A stretch of 64,000 bases of DNA from Collybiopsis luxurians FD-317 M1 (taxonomy: Eukaryota; Basidiomycota; Agaricomycetes; Agaricales; Omphalotaceae). Both the position numbers and the translations under genes were made by a program. Position 1 is the first letter of the stretch. Each line of letters begins with the position of its first letter. The stretch spans positions 62,001 through 126,000 of the forward strand of contig KN834755.1 of NCBI GenBank assembly GCA_000827265.1. Reading direction: 5' to 3'. This document shows, in pieces, positions 1 through 12,812 of this stretch. Under the pieces are notes generated by a model that saw only the letters and a list, made by a program, of their open reading frames with translations, had not been told where the DNA came from and ran no database searches.

Positions 1-46
1 TTTACTTCTCGGCCACGCCGGGATTCACTGCTAACTCGTTTTGCAG

Positions 47-1278
47 TTGATTGTTCAGGAACCACGGGGAGCTGTAACAAATGCTGTCTGTGCACTGGCC
101 AATCTACATTTCAGCCGAAGAAGAGTCGCAGAAGGTCTCGAACCGCCAGACTTCAACATCCAACATTCAACTGCAAAATATTTTTACGATGAGGCATACT
201 TACAACTGGCAAATGCCCACGTAATGCGAGGCCACTACAGCGATAGCGACGTAATCGCTGCTTTGCATCTTGTCTATTTTTCCCAATTGTCCGGTGGATC
301 GATGGACTGGATGCCAGTGCTCAGTGTCGGGTTGGACTGGCTCGCACAAATCGGCATGCCGGACGAAGAGGACCCACGAGCGATGTTGAACACCCTGCCC
401 CTGACGTCTCAGATTGCTGTCAAAGGTACAATGGTAAGCAACCGATTTCCCTGACATGTCCTCCGTGCTTACCGTTTTTTTCAGTGGATGGATATTTTTG
501 CAAGCTTAACCTCGATGCGCCCCCCGCGGTATTTCCATTTATATCAACGCCTCTTGAGTCCTGCATGGTCTGTGGACGGTGCATACTCTCCCCCTCATAT
601 GGAAGCCTTAACTGGTTGTCCCGACGACGCATTGCTCGCCATTGCCGAAATTTCCACACTAGCTCATTGGAAGAGCACGGAAAGGCGCAATGGTACTTTA
701 AATTACCGGGAGCTTGTTCGTCGAGGCGATGAGGTTGAAAAGCGCCTACAACAGCGTCCCGGCACTCCCACCTTTGAAGAGGACGCGCCTTTGCACCCCA
801 ATCTCTTGCAACCTTCCCGATCGACGGATATCACATCGCCGAGTCCAGAAATTCGCAAAATCCTCGCCGCTGTCTTTCGCACAGCGGCTTCCCTGTATCT
901 CCACACAGTTCTTCACGATTCTAATCCAGGTAAGTTTTGTCATGTCCTGTTTCAGCCGTGTATTCATGATTGGTTGTAGGGGTCTCCGATATTAGCGCCT
1001 CTGTGGACAATATAGTCAAATTGATCCATCAGTTGTTACCTTCCAATACCGACCGTGTGATAGTGTTTCCTATTTGCCTAGCAGCGTGTATGACAGACGA
1101 CTCGAGACATCGAGACTTCCTGAAAGGAAGACTCCAGCTCCAGGACGAGAGTATAGGAAACTTAATGAGAGCTAGACTCTTAATGGAAGCGGTGTGGCAA
1201 AAACGCGACGTTCAGGGAGGAACAGTCGATTGGCGAGAAACAATGCAGGATCGCGCATTGAACCTGCTTTTACTATGA
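47..1278 (+). CDS. Fungal-specific transcription factor, C-terminal part (5' end outside window)
   Basis: Three exons can be joined: about 47-433, 485-929 and 980-1278. The introns (434-484 and 930-979) have GT-AG ends and keep the frame. The first exon follows an acceptor (ttttgcag) at 39-46, so the gene begins upstream of the window. The product is helical and resembles the regulatory domain of basidiomycete Zn2Cys6 transcription factors (Fungal_trans_2 type). Typical blocks are 'AVCALANLHFSRRRVAE', 'ALHLVYFSQLSGG' and 'WMDIFASLTSMRPPRY' across the first junction, and a C-terminal run ending 'WRETMQDRALNLLLL'. The DNA-binding cluster would be upstream and is not visible. Family assignment is from remembered motif style, not a search. 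The target genes are unknown. Confidence 0.8.
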
Positions 1279-2658
1279 AGTTTCATGGGAGATAATGACG
1301 GGCATGATTTTAGTGACTATACCCTATACGTAGATTCCCGCTTACCTTTTAAATAATATGTATCAGGCCAGGATACACTATGTATCACCTAAAAGCAATC
1401 ATGTACAACTATATTTACTTCAAATATCACTTGCCTCTGGCCTCGTCGAATACGAACAATCGGTCCATTGCCACAACCATTACTCAGAGCGGAGAGCGCT
1501 CCTCGTAGCGATTTTGGCTGAAATCTGCCTCGGTGCGGCCGCTCGCATAGAGCGCATTAGACGATGCACAATATTACCCAAAGCTATCTAGATAGTCAGG
1601 CATACTTTTGGAGATAGAAATCTCCAGTGCGACTCGTGCTAGTACCATTTCCCGTTGAGACCGGGAAATGTTGTAGAATGTTTTGCAGAGGTAAAACTTG
1701 AGCGAAGATTCTGTCTTGAGTGGAAGATAAATCGAGATTGAGGAACGAGCAGCTTGGAGTATCGCTGGAAGAGCTGTAGAAGATGGTGGAATGGGCGCAA
1801 GAGAAGCTTGGGCGCGAGATGAAAGATATCTGAAGCATCTGAATTACCGATGCTACCGGGAAATTAGCTATGGGCGTCGGCGCCAAACTTAGACGCTGAG
1901 GTTACGACGCGACGCGACTGGCTCTTCCTTCCGCTCTACCACTTTCTCTTCTTACAATCATCTTCTTCTCAATCCACAAAATAGCCCTCGGCCTCAATCC
2001 GTGGCCATTACTGCTTCACAAGCCCTCCTTATGGTTTGCTTATGGCCTCTGACTGTATTCTTCGAGTGGTTAGCCCCATTCAAGGCCTTAAGTAGGATGT
2101 CAAGCCAAAATGTATGGAATACCGCTCGAGCGCTGGAATTGTACCCGAAACCTTGTGGATTCGGTATATATATCTATCGTTAATCGTCTCCAATGTTCAG
2201 CGCCCGACCGAATATCTCACTCCTAGACCGAGGACTCTGGTAGCTCAAGCTATCGATCCTCTCTTCCAAGCTTGACTTTTAGCCACTTTGCCTTGGGCGC
2301 ACCTAGCAGTTAGTGAGTATCTACTACATCCGCTCTTATATTTCGCTTTGGTGAGCTTGATCTGACCATTGCGCCCAGGATTTTCAGTGTCTGCAGTTGC
2401 AAACTTGAGGCGGCTCGTGCCGTATTCAACTGGTTAGCGTACAGACGAAAGATGATGTCAGTGCGTTAGTCGTTTCTATCCAGCTATGCCAATTGCAGAT
2501 TGTCATCATCTCGTCTTGCTTGTATGCGCGTTCCAACGCAACTTTCCAGTCAGTCTACATTGTCACTTTCATTTTGCTGATCTGATGTATTATCCTGTAG
2601 CCTCTTCTTGTTCTGCGGGCCATGGAAAAATAGCTCAGTTCTCACATATCCCAACGCA
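1279..2658. other. Intergenic, no supported gene
   Basis: Short open frames exist on both strands (for example 1358-1591 + and 1596-1886 -). None has splice-supported continuation or recognisable motifs. The first part should hold the 3' UTR of the transcription factor gene. Confidence 0.5.
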
Positions 2659-3780
2659 ATGGATTCACAGGCATCCCTCCAACACCCGTCCGACACAGGC
2701 ACTTCACGGAGAGTCACAATCTCACCTGCTCACGATGCCCATCAGTGGTGAGTCATTGCAGCGTTGCAGCCGTGGGACCTCTGATTACTGAAGCAACAAT
2801 TATAGTATATGTTGCAAGCTCAAGCGCGTTACCAGCACATCTCCCGGAATTTTTCCCGCTCCTTCCTCTTCTATTTGGAAAGATACAGGATGAGGTGTAC
2901 AGCGAACGCGTGCTCGAAAATCAGCATGATTACGGTCGATTTTTGACCCCGATGGGCTCTGCAATCCTGGCATTGAATCCGTCTACTGCTGACGCATGTC
3001 TTTCGTGATTGTATAGGTCTTTCGATTCGGTCATCCCTCCTCATACTTCGTCTGCGAATGTTCTGAGCGAATCTTGGTCCACCGCCGATCCTGTGGTACG
3101 ATTTTACTTCGGGCATTTTTGGATGGCGCTTTTTTCCGAAAAAAACTGGGAACATCAAAATCTTGTTCTGCCCTTAAATTCAATGTTCACTGATATTCTT
3201 CATATCATCGCCTTGCGCTCCAGTATCCATTCGTTTTTTCTCAAGCGAAAGAAGGCCCTTCTGAATGAAAATCTCAAGTTTACAGACATGCCGCAATGTC
3301 TATCAGTGTCTACCTCAAGTATTCTATTTGTCAAGGTGTTCATTCCCGTCTTCTACGGTCTTGCCCCCCGTCCGCGGGAACAGAGTCATCGGGCTTCTTT
3401 TGGATGCTTTGTGTCTTTGTACCGTCGGATTGGCATATTCTGATTCAAAACAAACTTCTGTGCTCAATGATGTCCCTTTGTACTCCGTGATGGCCCCCTG
3501 TTCTCTCATGCCAATATATGTGGCTCAACTGGCATGATTCTCGCTGATTTACAGGCAACCACACTCTGGATGGCAACGAACAAACTTTTTGTTGATACGA
3601 CCAGTCAGTCAAGGCAGATCATGCGATGGTGTGTACCTCTGCGTCAATTCGACATCGGACGCATTAGACCTCCGGTCGAATGTGATGCATAGATTTTGTC
3701 CATCTAGCTGGTCGATTGGATTATGGCAAAGAAGTTGGTATGACTCTTATCGAATTTCCCAGATTCCTGAGGAGTAGTGT
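2659..3780 (+). CDS. Possible unassigned multi-exon gene (weak)
   Basis: An ATG at 2659 opens a plausible N-terminus (begins MDSQASLQHPSDTG) that runs to a good donor (gtgagt) at 2748. Further open pieces follow at about 2810-3008 and 3024-3443. A piece after the acceptor ttacag near 3555 carries 'MATNKLFVDTTSQSRQIMRW'. I could not join these into one consistent frame, because competing frames are open in the same place. It may be a decayed gene or chance open sequence. No family was recognised. The end coordinate is only the last open piece. Confidence 0.2.
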
Positions 3781-4348
3781 TCAAGATTCAAAACATGGTA
3801 TCTGTTGATCCATCTGTTCGTCAAGTTTCATCTAGGCTGTTCCAAAACCGACATTTAGCCACTTATTCCCAACATGTTCAAGCTCAATCTATATATGTAT
3901 TCTCTTTCATATCGATTCTTCCGTGCACTGGCACAAAACTAATATCCCAACCGGATCCTAAACCCTGATACCATTGTAACGTATCTGTGTTTCCAACTCA
4001 TTTCCACATTTCCACACGGGGGCGAGAACATGTGTGTGTGTCTACCCACGAATAGACTAGATGGTAATTGGGGCCTGGCACTGCAGGGATGACTGGCACA
4101 GGGCAAGATCAGTAAGAATAATAACTTTATTATTCGATAACATCTTGATGGATTGGCAGGATTTTGCCAACACAGCCTATCTACACAGAATCGTATGTAC
4201 GTACGCAAAGGTGTAGGTCATTAGCATTGTGAGGAATTGAATGGATAGGAATCCAAGTTCCAAGTAGGCTTTGTTCGTGCTTCGTTTCAAGTTTCGTTCC
4301 ACCGTCATTTATTAGTCTTCCATCCATCATTTATTAGTCGTCCATCCA
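3781..4348. other. Intergenic, 3' flank of VTC4-like gene
   Basis: No gene is supported here. It should include the 3' UTR of the minus-strand gene that ends at 4349. A short TG-repeat (tgtgtgtgtg) lies near 4030. Confidence 0.5.
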
Positions 4349-4372
4349 TCATTCATCCATCATCTCCGCCAC
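4305..4372. repeat. Short tandem repeat of 'catccatcatttattagtc' type
   Basis: Two nearly identical 22-bp units (catttattagtc followed by ttccatccat or gtccatccat) are followed by a degenerate catccatcat run. The array overlaps the last codons and stop of the minus-strand VTC4-like gene. Confidence 0.6.
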
Positions 4373-7300
4373 CCGCAAACCGATATTCGTCGCCAATGCA
4401 CCAGCTAGGACAATACAGAGCAACGTTGGTCCATACTTGTCATAATAAAGTCCTTCTGCTCTCCTAGCCCTCATTCTGTACGATCGATATACAAAGATCC
4501 CCGCGGAGTATGCAATAGCAAGCAAAGCACAGAGTGTGAACAACGCGGCACTAATGAGTCCACGCGAATCATTTGGCGAAGTAAAGTTGAGCAGCGTAGT
4601 GGCAATTGTGCCAATGAAAACCGAGGTGTTGAGCCATTTCTGTTAAAATCGAGATTAGAAAGGCAACGAGTTGACCGCAAAAGGAAAAAACAAACAAAAA
4701 CGTACCAGGAACGTCCTCTCGGCCGCGAAATACACTTTCGGTTCGATTCGTACCGGGATTGCTATATGCTTCCCGGCAGGAGCCTGCCATTCCCTAGACA
4801 ACAGCCGTTCATCGCCTTGGGCTGCCACTTCACCATCCTGCTCTCCTTCATCTTCATGTCGAGCTGCCGCGTCTTCCCGGGCAAGTTCGTTGGTCGTGTT
4901 TTGCAATTGATTCCTCAACGTCTCATCGAAGGCTGATGAAGGTGCCAGAGGATTGATTGACACTGTACGGGGCTTGATGGCAGAAACCTGGCTGACAGCT
5001 CGAGCTTTAGGCTTGACCAAGAACGGTGTGTTCTCGTCTGCATCATCCACATCCTCCACCGCACTCTCGTCAACGCCATTGCGGGCAGGCATGCTTCCGT
5101 ACGAGAAAGTCGGTTTCTTTCCCTCTGCGATTTCCGTCTTCCTCCTCTCCTTGAGCATCTGCTCTCGATACGCGACAGCTTCTGCGACTTGGCTTTCCGT
5201 CAGGCCCGTGCGTTTGTCTTCATCCCGCGCAGGCTCGCGGAGCATGTCGTTGTCGTCCTCATCCTCGGAAACTGGTTCTGTGTATTTCTCATCATGAGGA
5301 GAGTAATCTCGAGATCCAGATCCGGAAGTTGAAGATATCGAGGTCCCCTTGGAATGTCCGGGGCGTTCGATCACGGTGAGATATCCGCTACTGTCAGGCT
5401 TGAGGATGTCAGTGTCCACTATTCGGAATAAGCAATGAACATTGTTAGTCGATATTCTGGCTACGATGAGAACGGGAAACAGCTGTAAAGGAACTTACTT
5501 TGCGGAAGCCAGAACGGTACTAGATCTACTCGATTGGGAAGTAGAGTCGAACAGCCATGTATGAATTTACTGTGAAAGATTAAGTTTCTGGAAACTGGCA
5601 CAGGGTATCGCGTCCATTCCACTTACCTGAATTTTGGAACAGCTTCAACCAAATGCGACTGTACTAAATCCGTCACCCACTGCGGCGGTTCTTGTCCCAG
5701 CTGAGTCTGAAGCTTTACTTCTAGCACGCCGTACCTATATGAGCACGTTAATATAGAAAATTCGAAAGACAGCTCAGATCGCCTCACTTGAACAACTCCT
5801 TATCATCGGGAGGAAGCTGCTCAAACGGCCAGTCGATCCCTATATCTGTCCTTCGCCAATTATCCCCGGAACGTATCTTCCCATCCCAATTGTCTTCCCG
5901 AACCATCGTAAGTTCTGTATCGAGCGATATCCGGACTCGAGCATCGCCAGGGAGTTGGAATGCCGTTCGATTATAGAACGTACGCATCACTGGCAAATAA
6001 GACATAAATCAAAATCATCCTCTGCAGCAAGTAAAAAAGAAACAAACCAGGAACAAGATTCTTGGTCAAAATCGCATACTGCACCTCATTCGCCAACTGA
6101 ATCATACTATCCACCTCCTGCTGCGTCTTTTTCCCCTTCTTGACCAACTGCTGGAAATCTTCATCTACAGTGTACTCTCCCTTGAGGAAGGGATTGACGA
6201 GATGCTCTTTGAGAGGGAACCGAGCTTTGACGGATTTTTCACCAGTCCAGTCTTCGCGGTGTGTTTTTCGTTCGACAAAGATCTACACGAAGGATAAGAC
6301 GAGTACTCTAAAAGATTGCGAAGCTAAGACTGACCGTCTTGATATCGGTATCACCATACCATCTCAACCGAATCGCCTCGGCTCCTTCAGTCTTTTCCAA
6401 ACGACCAAGGTAAAGCTCCAAGTCTTCATTATCAAAATAGATCGACGTGATAGCTGAATCTCTCTGCTCAAACTCCTTATCCGGGTTGAACACTACAAGG
6501 CGAAAAGTGTCATTCGAACCGCCGGAAGCCCAAAAATAGAGCAGAACGACTGACCTAGTACCGGCAGATTCCTCAGGATAGCCAACTTGAGAGCGATGAG
6601 ATTATCTGGATGAACCTGTTCGAAAGATAGCAAAGTTAACACTCTCATCCGCCCTATCCGCAGAAAGCTAAATGAGCACACACCCAATACTTGGTAGTCT
6701 GTCGAACAAAGGCACTCTGACTCCCTCCTGCACTGGGGTCACCCTGAATGGGATGTCCTCGTGTCCTGATGAGGTCGTAAAGCTTTGATAGCTTGACGAT
6801 CAAAGCATCCCAATTGTACTTGTAGAACGGACGCTTTTCTAGGTATTCTGGGATGAACACAGGTTTTAGAACGAACGAAGTTTGTTTCTGTTAGATAGAA
6901 GCGCGATTCAGGAGGTGCAGTGGGAATGAGAAGAGTTGGGTGTGGAAATGCTCACATCGTGTTTCTAGAAGAACGAGAGATAGATAACCTTGAGCATGCA
7001 AACCAGGTAGCGTAGAATGAGGATAGCGAACCGACCTTGAGAATCTTCATAAAACCCGTAATATTCAACTTGGTGTACAACGCCAAATCATGGACATCCG
7101 CAACCAGATTCGCCACTTCCTCTTCCAACAAATGGAACCTTTCCTCCAACGCATCAAGCGAATGTACTTCCTCATCGTCATCCAAATCGTCATCCGAGCC
7201 CTCGTCATACGCATGTTCAGGTTCGCGCGGTTGGTCGTGTTGAGCTTCCGGATCCTGCCCATGCTCCGCCGTGTGAGTATGATGTTGAGTTGTTGGAGAG

Positions 7301-7789
7301 GTGGGAGAGGCGGGAGAAGAACGGTGCTGTTCGTCCTCGTATACGAGCACCTTAACGTCGCGTTCTGCGTCAGCTATACGTCGAGATAGTTCTGAAGTCT
7401 AGATGTAGACCTCGTCAATATTTCCTTTTCACTCCTAGGAATTCAAAACACACCTTGGCCTTTTGAAAATTATGAATTTTGTCCAGTTCCGCTTCAAGCC
7501 TAGCCGTAAACTCGCGCTCGTCTTTACCAGTCCATGCTCGAGAAATAGTCCGGTCCTAACAAAGAGCAAAAGCAAAACAAGTAGTCGGTAAAAGCCTCGT
7601 TCTCGGTCCGCATCATCCAAGCCGTCCGAACCTTGAGTTCCCGTTTTAGAGAATTATAGTCGAGATAAAACGGGCGCCATTCATTGTACAGATCCGTCTA
7701 CAAGTTAGAACAAAACGGGTTAAGCACAAAACCTAATTCTAGATGAGTGGGCTAGAGAAACTTGCGTTGATTTTCCGACCAAACTTCAT
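4349..7789 (-). CDS. VTC4: Vacuolar transporter chaperone, VTC4-like polyphosphate polymerase
   Basis: This is a spliced gene of roughly 850 residues by my reconstruction. The order is that of VTC4: an N-terminal SPX domain starting MKFGRKIN then [20 protein letters not shown], a central tunnel domain (about 5640-6720), a long acidic Ser-rich linker (within 4780-5420), and a C-terminal DUF202-like region with three membrane spans ending at 4349. Catalytic-core signatures are present: 'TTKYWVHPDN', 'AIRLRWYGD', '[18 protein letters not shown]', '[19 protein letters not shown]' and '[13 protein letters not shown]'. In yeast, VTC4 makes polyphosphate from ATP and moves it into the vacuole; SPX domains sense inositol pyrophosphates. 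VTC2/VTC3 share this architecture, but the core lysine and arginine positions favour VTC4. The start ATG at 7789 fits the SPX consensus. The stop is TGA, so this organism uses TGA as a normal stop. Confidence 0.88.
7698..7765 (-). other. GC-AG intron at codon 8 of the VTC4-like gene
   Basis: Exon 1 is only 24 nt (7766-7789, encoding MKFGRKIN). The following bases read GC-AAGT instead of GTAAGT, and the acceptor is TAG at 7700-7698. Removing these 68 nt joins the frame in phase 0 and gives the standard SPX start. The only nearby GT alternative breaks the frame. Confidence 0.75.
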
Positions 7790-8387
7790 CGTTGCGGTTG
7801 AGGAACGACTACAAATTACAATTCCCAATGAAAGGTTATATCCACTGCCGACGGAAGTGGCGGAAGTTGACGTTTAGAGAATTCCATGTAGAAACGGCCC
7901 GGAACCAATTCAAGCTTAGGTTCAAATTTGTTACGCTCATGGCACTTGCAATATAACTCAGAAAAATCCAATAAATTCACCATAGACTCATGATCAACCT
8001 AGAATAATGCCTGGCTTAAAATTTCTGCAAGAAACAGACTATAGAGTGCACGAGGGGCGAATTACCAAAGTCTGTCCCATGGAGTGGCTACCCTAACCTA
8101 TACACACATCACTTTAGTGATCATCGGTGTATCCGTTGTCTGCTTAGAAGAGACTATGGTCACATTGAAATTTCATTGCATCGTATACGAATTCGTACAT
8201 ATAAGTGATACATAAATTCAGTTATTTTGGCGCAGGCGGTAGAGTAAAGGATTCAAGTTACAGCGGCAAGCATGGCAAGGTATCAGCAACAAGGTATCAG
8301 CAACAAGGTATCAGCAGCTAGTATAGCAAGGTGTCAGCAACAAGGTACAATAACAATCGTTCGAATATAGTAACGAGTAATCAGCTT
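7790..8387. promoter_or_regulatory. Intergenic promoter region of VTC4-like gene
   Basis: This lies between the start of the VTC4-like gene and the 3' end of the Argonaute gene, both on the minus strand. No open frame is supported. No clear Pho4-type site was confirmed by eye. Confidence 0.4.
8278..8346. repeat. 14-bp tandem repeat, unit aaggtatcagcaac
   Basis: Two exact units are followed by a third with an altered tail (aaggtatcagcagctag) and a fourth (aaggtgtcagcaac). A partial unit begins the next step. The array lies directly downstream of the Argonaute stop codon. Confidence 0.75.
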
Positions 8388-8462
8388 TCACTGCACATTC
8401 AAAGAGAAATCAGAGTATACATCAGAAAAAAAAGAACCTCACAAAAGCACAATCGCACTCAC
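8388..8462 (-). other. Last Argonaute intron places TGA directly at the acceptor
   Basis: The PIWI domain ends with '...KKLMYFS' at 8463. A consensus donor (gtgagt) follows immediately, and the acceptor gtgcag ends at 8391. The next three bases, 8390-8388, are TGA. So the terminal coding exon holds only the stop codon, followed by the 3' UTR. Reading into the intron would instead add a short tail. Confidence 0.7.
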
Positions 8463-11400
8463 CGAAAAATACATCAGCTTTTTCTGGGATTCAGCAAGCG
8501 GTCTAAAGTTCATCCGGAACGCCTCCAACGTCGTCTGCGCTTGACCAGCAGCTGAACCCGAGTCTATCGTATTGGTGTCCGAAAAGTCAAACGTGCCGGC
8601 AGGATCGTAGTGGTTCTTCGCGCGAGAGCAAACAATATCTGCGTCTAGAGTCGAAAGAAAAATCGTCAGCGGAAGAACAAGTACACAGACAATCGAAGAA
8701 AACCCAGCTCACAATAGACGGGAGCGGGAATCGAAACGCTGCGGGTGGAACGAGCGTAAACATGACACAACGCGAATGAGAGTGATTGGAGAGTATCTGG
8801 GGAGAAGGCGTTCTCGTCGTGCAGGATCTGAGGAGTGGTTGGTCAATCAAGGTATGACCTAAACCAAGAAGCGGAAGAACGTACCGAGTAGTGCGCAGGC
8901 CTACTAGTTCCAAGCAAACCTCCATGCGATTGGAGGTAAAAGTCAAACTCGATAGGATGGCTGATATCACGGTCGACGACCGTGCCCGCAGGGCAATTGC
9001 CAGATTTATCACCATCCTGCTTACGAGATGGGAAGAACCTGGAATGAGAAATAGGTTTTCATTGTTAGGATCAAGATGAGCGAGAGTCAAGGACAACCTA
9101 CCGGATGTGATGACGCTTCCCGACGACGATGAAGGTCACCTTGGCATTGATCTTGAGAGAAGCCAAAGCCTCTATAAGACAAGAACAGAATAAATACACC
9201 ACAAATCATCACACAAATCATCACAAAAATCACCACTTACTCTTCAGCGCCGTCAACTCCTGCTCCAGCACCTGTTTGAACTGTCCTTCCGAAACACCAT
9301 CTAATAGAGGCTTCACATTAGGAAAAAAAAAAAACAAGTGAGATTATCGTACCTCTGTAGAAAATGACACGTTTGGGAGGAGCATTCTGAGGAGCCTTCT
9401 TTTCAACAGCGGTGCGATAACCAATATACATTTGAAGAGCCTTCTTGGCCATGGTCTCCAAATCCTCAATAATCTCTTGCCGAGAAGTTTGAACGCCACA
9501 TTCGGCGATATATTTTGCATTGTCGGAATCCACGCTGGCAACGAGAGCCGTGAACGAGGGTCGACCGTCGGAACCTGGAGCAGGATGGATAACATCGGCA
9601 CCCATAACGATAGTAGGATTCTGCGGGTCGCTGAGAGCTTGGACACTCCGTTGCTCCGGGATAGCATTAATACCACCGAGTTTAACATTTATCCTGAAGA
9701 AAAATTAGTAAACAGCAAATAGTAGAAAAAAAAACACCAATTACTTGAGAAGGACATTGGCGTAATATTGAGGTTTCGCGCGGAAACATTTCGAGGACTT
9801 GAGGCATTGTGTCGCAACACCCATAGTAATGTCTCCGAAGCTATGAGAAGATAAATTAATTACAAGAAGACAGATAAGAAGAAATACCTACTGTTTAACC
9901 GCTGTGTAGATATCATTTCCGCCTTCAGGCAAGACCACAACGATAAGGCTAGGCGCTGTCTTAAAGCGGTCATAGATGACCTTTCCGGCAACTCTCAGCT
10001 GATCAGAGATCTTGCCCTGTCCGTTTTCCCAGAAGACGAAGTTCGTCGGCGTCATCTTCATTCCTAGATAGAGGAAGGGCAGAAGTCGTAATTGCCGCTT
10101 ACAGTAATAGAATTAAAAAGCACACTTACCGACGTCTCTTGCGCTCGTACAAAGACCGTTGATCATATCGCCCACGGCTCTATCGTCAAACCGTTGCTTA
10201 CGCTCATAGACAACGACAAGCCAATGTTGAACTTCCGAAGGCTTGAAGAACTTCTTGTCCACCCTGCGAAAGAAGAAGAAAGGAACGAAAGTGATATCAG
10301 CAAAGACTCCACCAATGATTCAAGACCTTCGTACATGTTCCATTGGCCGTTAGCAGGGGTCTACAAATCCATTGTAAGTAAAAAAAAAAAACACCTGTAA
10401 GGGAATAAAATGACGTACGATGGTCGGCTGTCGACTTCCAATACCATATTTCAGTGCTGGGGGGTTGAGAACGCGTGCTTTGATACTCATCGGTTGTCCA
10501 TCAGGCACCGAAATACCAAAAGTTCGGACATAGTCCGACTGGCCGTAAGCAAGGACCTGAGTACAAATGGAAAGAAAAAAAGTCAATAAACCGTCAGGTT
10601 CAAACAGAACAAAACGGAATGTACCTCGAGACCATTTTTAATTGACTGAAGGCGATCCTCCGGCTTCTTCGTCGCAAAATCGAGAACGGATTTCGTCTTC
10701 TCAGGAGGGACCTGTTTACGCATAATCTGACCCGGAGGAACAGTGCAAAGCTCCAATGGAATCAGAGCCCCACTACCAATCTAGATACAATGATCAGCTG
10801 AATACTGGAAGATCCAAATGACACAAACCTCAATACACAGAAGATCGGGATACTTGAGCGGGCGTCCAAGTACGTTCTTGAAGTAGTTGGCTACGGTCAT
10901 CTGGCCACCTTCCTTCATCTTGAAGGACATGGCACTTGCGCCGTGCGAGGAGAGTTTTTTGATGATCCTTGTAATTGACCGGCCGTCTGGAGAAGGCGTC
11001 TGAACGCGGATACCAGAGATGAAGCGCTGGAGGCGAAGTCGTTCTCGATCGGGCAGACCAGCGGAGGGAGCCAACATGTTGGGGCTTGAGTTCGGACCAA
11101 GGCGGCCAAAGAAGTCTAAACAGAGGTTGATGAGTGGACCAGGCTTGTACATGGTCCCAGTCGATATGTCGATGTTGATAAGCATTCGGTTAGAGGCGGG
11201 TCTAACCGACTGGAAATAGCCTCGCCACAACTCGAGCCCTAAGAAAATAAAAGTCAGCGACATTCGAAAACGTCGAGAAACAAACTCACCAGAGCCAATG
11301 TCCTTTTTTTCCTTGTCGGTAAAGAAAGACCTCACGTTGAACGGGTAGTTGAGCGTTGGCTCCATCCGAATAACAACATTCAGAGCCTACGAATCATAAT

Positions 11401-12147
11401 CTTCGCATCGGCGATTCTAGAACAGCAAAGAAGGAAACTTACCGTGATGGCGGTCAGAGCAGCATTGTCAAGTGACTGCTTGCCTTCGATAAAACGTTGA
11501 AGGACCCTGTAACAAAAACCCAAAATGAGCATTTACGAAGCGTCAAAAAAGGAAAAACACGGACTCTGGGTTGATCTGAGCAACCTCGTTCAAGCGAACC
11601 TTATACACCTTTGGCCCTTTTCCTCCTTTGGGGACTTCGTCGGGAATATCCAGCGTCACATCAAACTAAGAGCAGCATTAGCCTCCGACCAACAGACCAT
11701 AGTTTAAGAAAATCACCTCTTTCATACCATCCGGGCCCAAATTGAGCTTATGGCTGCTGAAAAAGTTCTTCCTACCATCGTATACACCGGGAGGCGTAAA
11801 GATAGTAGGTGCGACGCGCTCTTGAAGCGCACGGATGATTTCCATATTCATCCGCACGGGGAGCGCCTTGTCCGCAGGCATGATGACCACTTTGTGGCGA
11901 AGAGAGAGAGCATCAGATATATGACATCGATCGTCGAAGGACGTGGAAACTACGTACCGTCGTGGTGGTAAATCATACCTCTCGGAATCGTCACCGCGAA
12001 TGCATTGACCATGATAGGAATCTCTCGACCAGATGTACCGAATTCGGACCTTTTGACCCCAACCGCGGTGACATGTGAGGCAGTCAAAGGAAGACTGACG
12101 GCTTTTGGGGCTGCACCAGTGGTACGGGGTTGGGTACGGGGAGGCAT
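8388..12147 (-). CDS. Argonaute / QDE-2-like RNA silencing protein
   Basis: This gene has more than ten exons and encodes a full-length Argonaute of roughly 900-950 residues. The start MPPRTQ is at 12147. Visible in order are an Argonaute N domain (around 11650-11890, '[20 protein letters not shown]'), linker 1 and PAZ (10790-11365), the MID domain (10130-10270, '[20 protein letters not shown]') and PIWI (8463-10060). Catalytic residues of PIWI can be followed: '[12 protein letters not shown]' (Asp), the glutamate-finger region around 'IIEDLE', '[13 protein letters not shown]' (Asp), and '[18 protein letters not shown]', where the fourth position is Asp. This gives a DEDD tetrad, as in slicing fungal Argonautes. 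It binds small RNAs and cleaves or silences matching transcripts. No interruption was seen. Neighbouring genes are not RNAi genes. Confidence 0.92.
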
Positions 12148-12812
12148 TGCGGTGAAAAAGATATTGCAGAGCTAGGAAAGCGGTAGATGGTGGTGGTCAA
12201 AGAGAAAGATTGCTGTTCATTTATGTGAAAGAAAAATTTGGTCGCGTTTATATCCAAGCTGCCTTGAACAAAGAAGCGAGCAACTTTTTTTCACACACTA
12301 GTGACCCAACTTAAATTTACTCTCACCACGGAACTCGAAGCTCTTTAATTACCGTTAATCATTCTTCTCCGTGACCCTTTTCTATTCCCGTCCAAAAAAA
12401 AATCAACACTCGAAACTAATTTGGTACGTATCGCCCCCGAAGAATCAGTCATTTCGGTTTACATCCAAGATCGATTCACCAAAATTCAAATATTAATATA
12501 CTTCCTTCCTTCCTTCCTTGTCGGTGGACGCGTCATTGCACGCGTTTCACGCGACGCAAGCCAAGTGTGGAACCGAGAGAAGCGTTATCTTTGACAGGAT
12601 CCAAAGTAGGCAAGTTCGGAGCTTGAAAACCTGACGCAAACTCAACAGGAACCAGGCCTCAGGCGACGCTTCTTGAATCATGCATCGCGTCGCGGTAAGT
12701 ATGGAAAGTAGGGTGGCGCTATTATACTTTTACGCGCAGTATTATTACACTTCTACGTGCAGTATTATTATACTTTTGTATACAGTTTGTATCCACACGC
12801 CTTATCCAAGCC
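12148..12812. promoter_or_regulatory. Intergenic region with Argonaute promoter and simple repeats
   Basis: No gene is supported. It holds an ttcc tetranucleotide run near 12502-12518. Near 12720-12785 there is a short degenerate repeat built on cgcagtattatta / acgtgcagtattatta. The right end includes the 3' UTR of the RNB gene. Confidence 0.5.
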
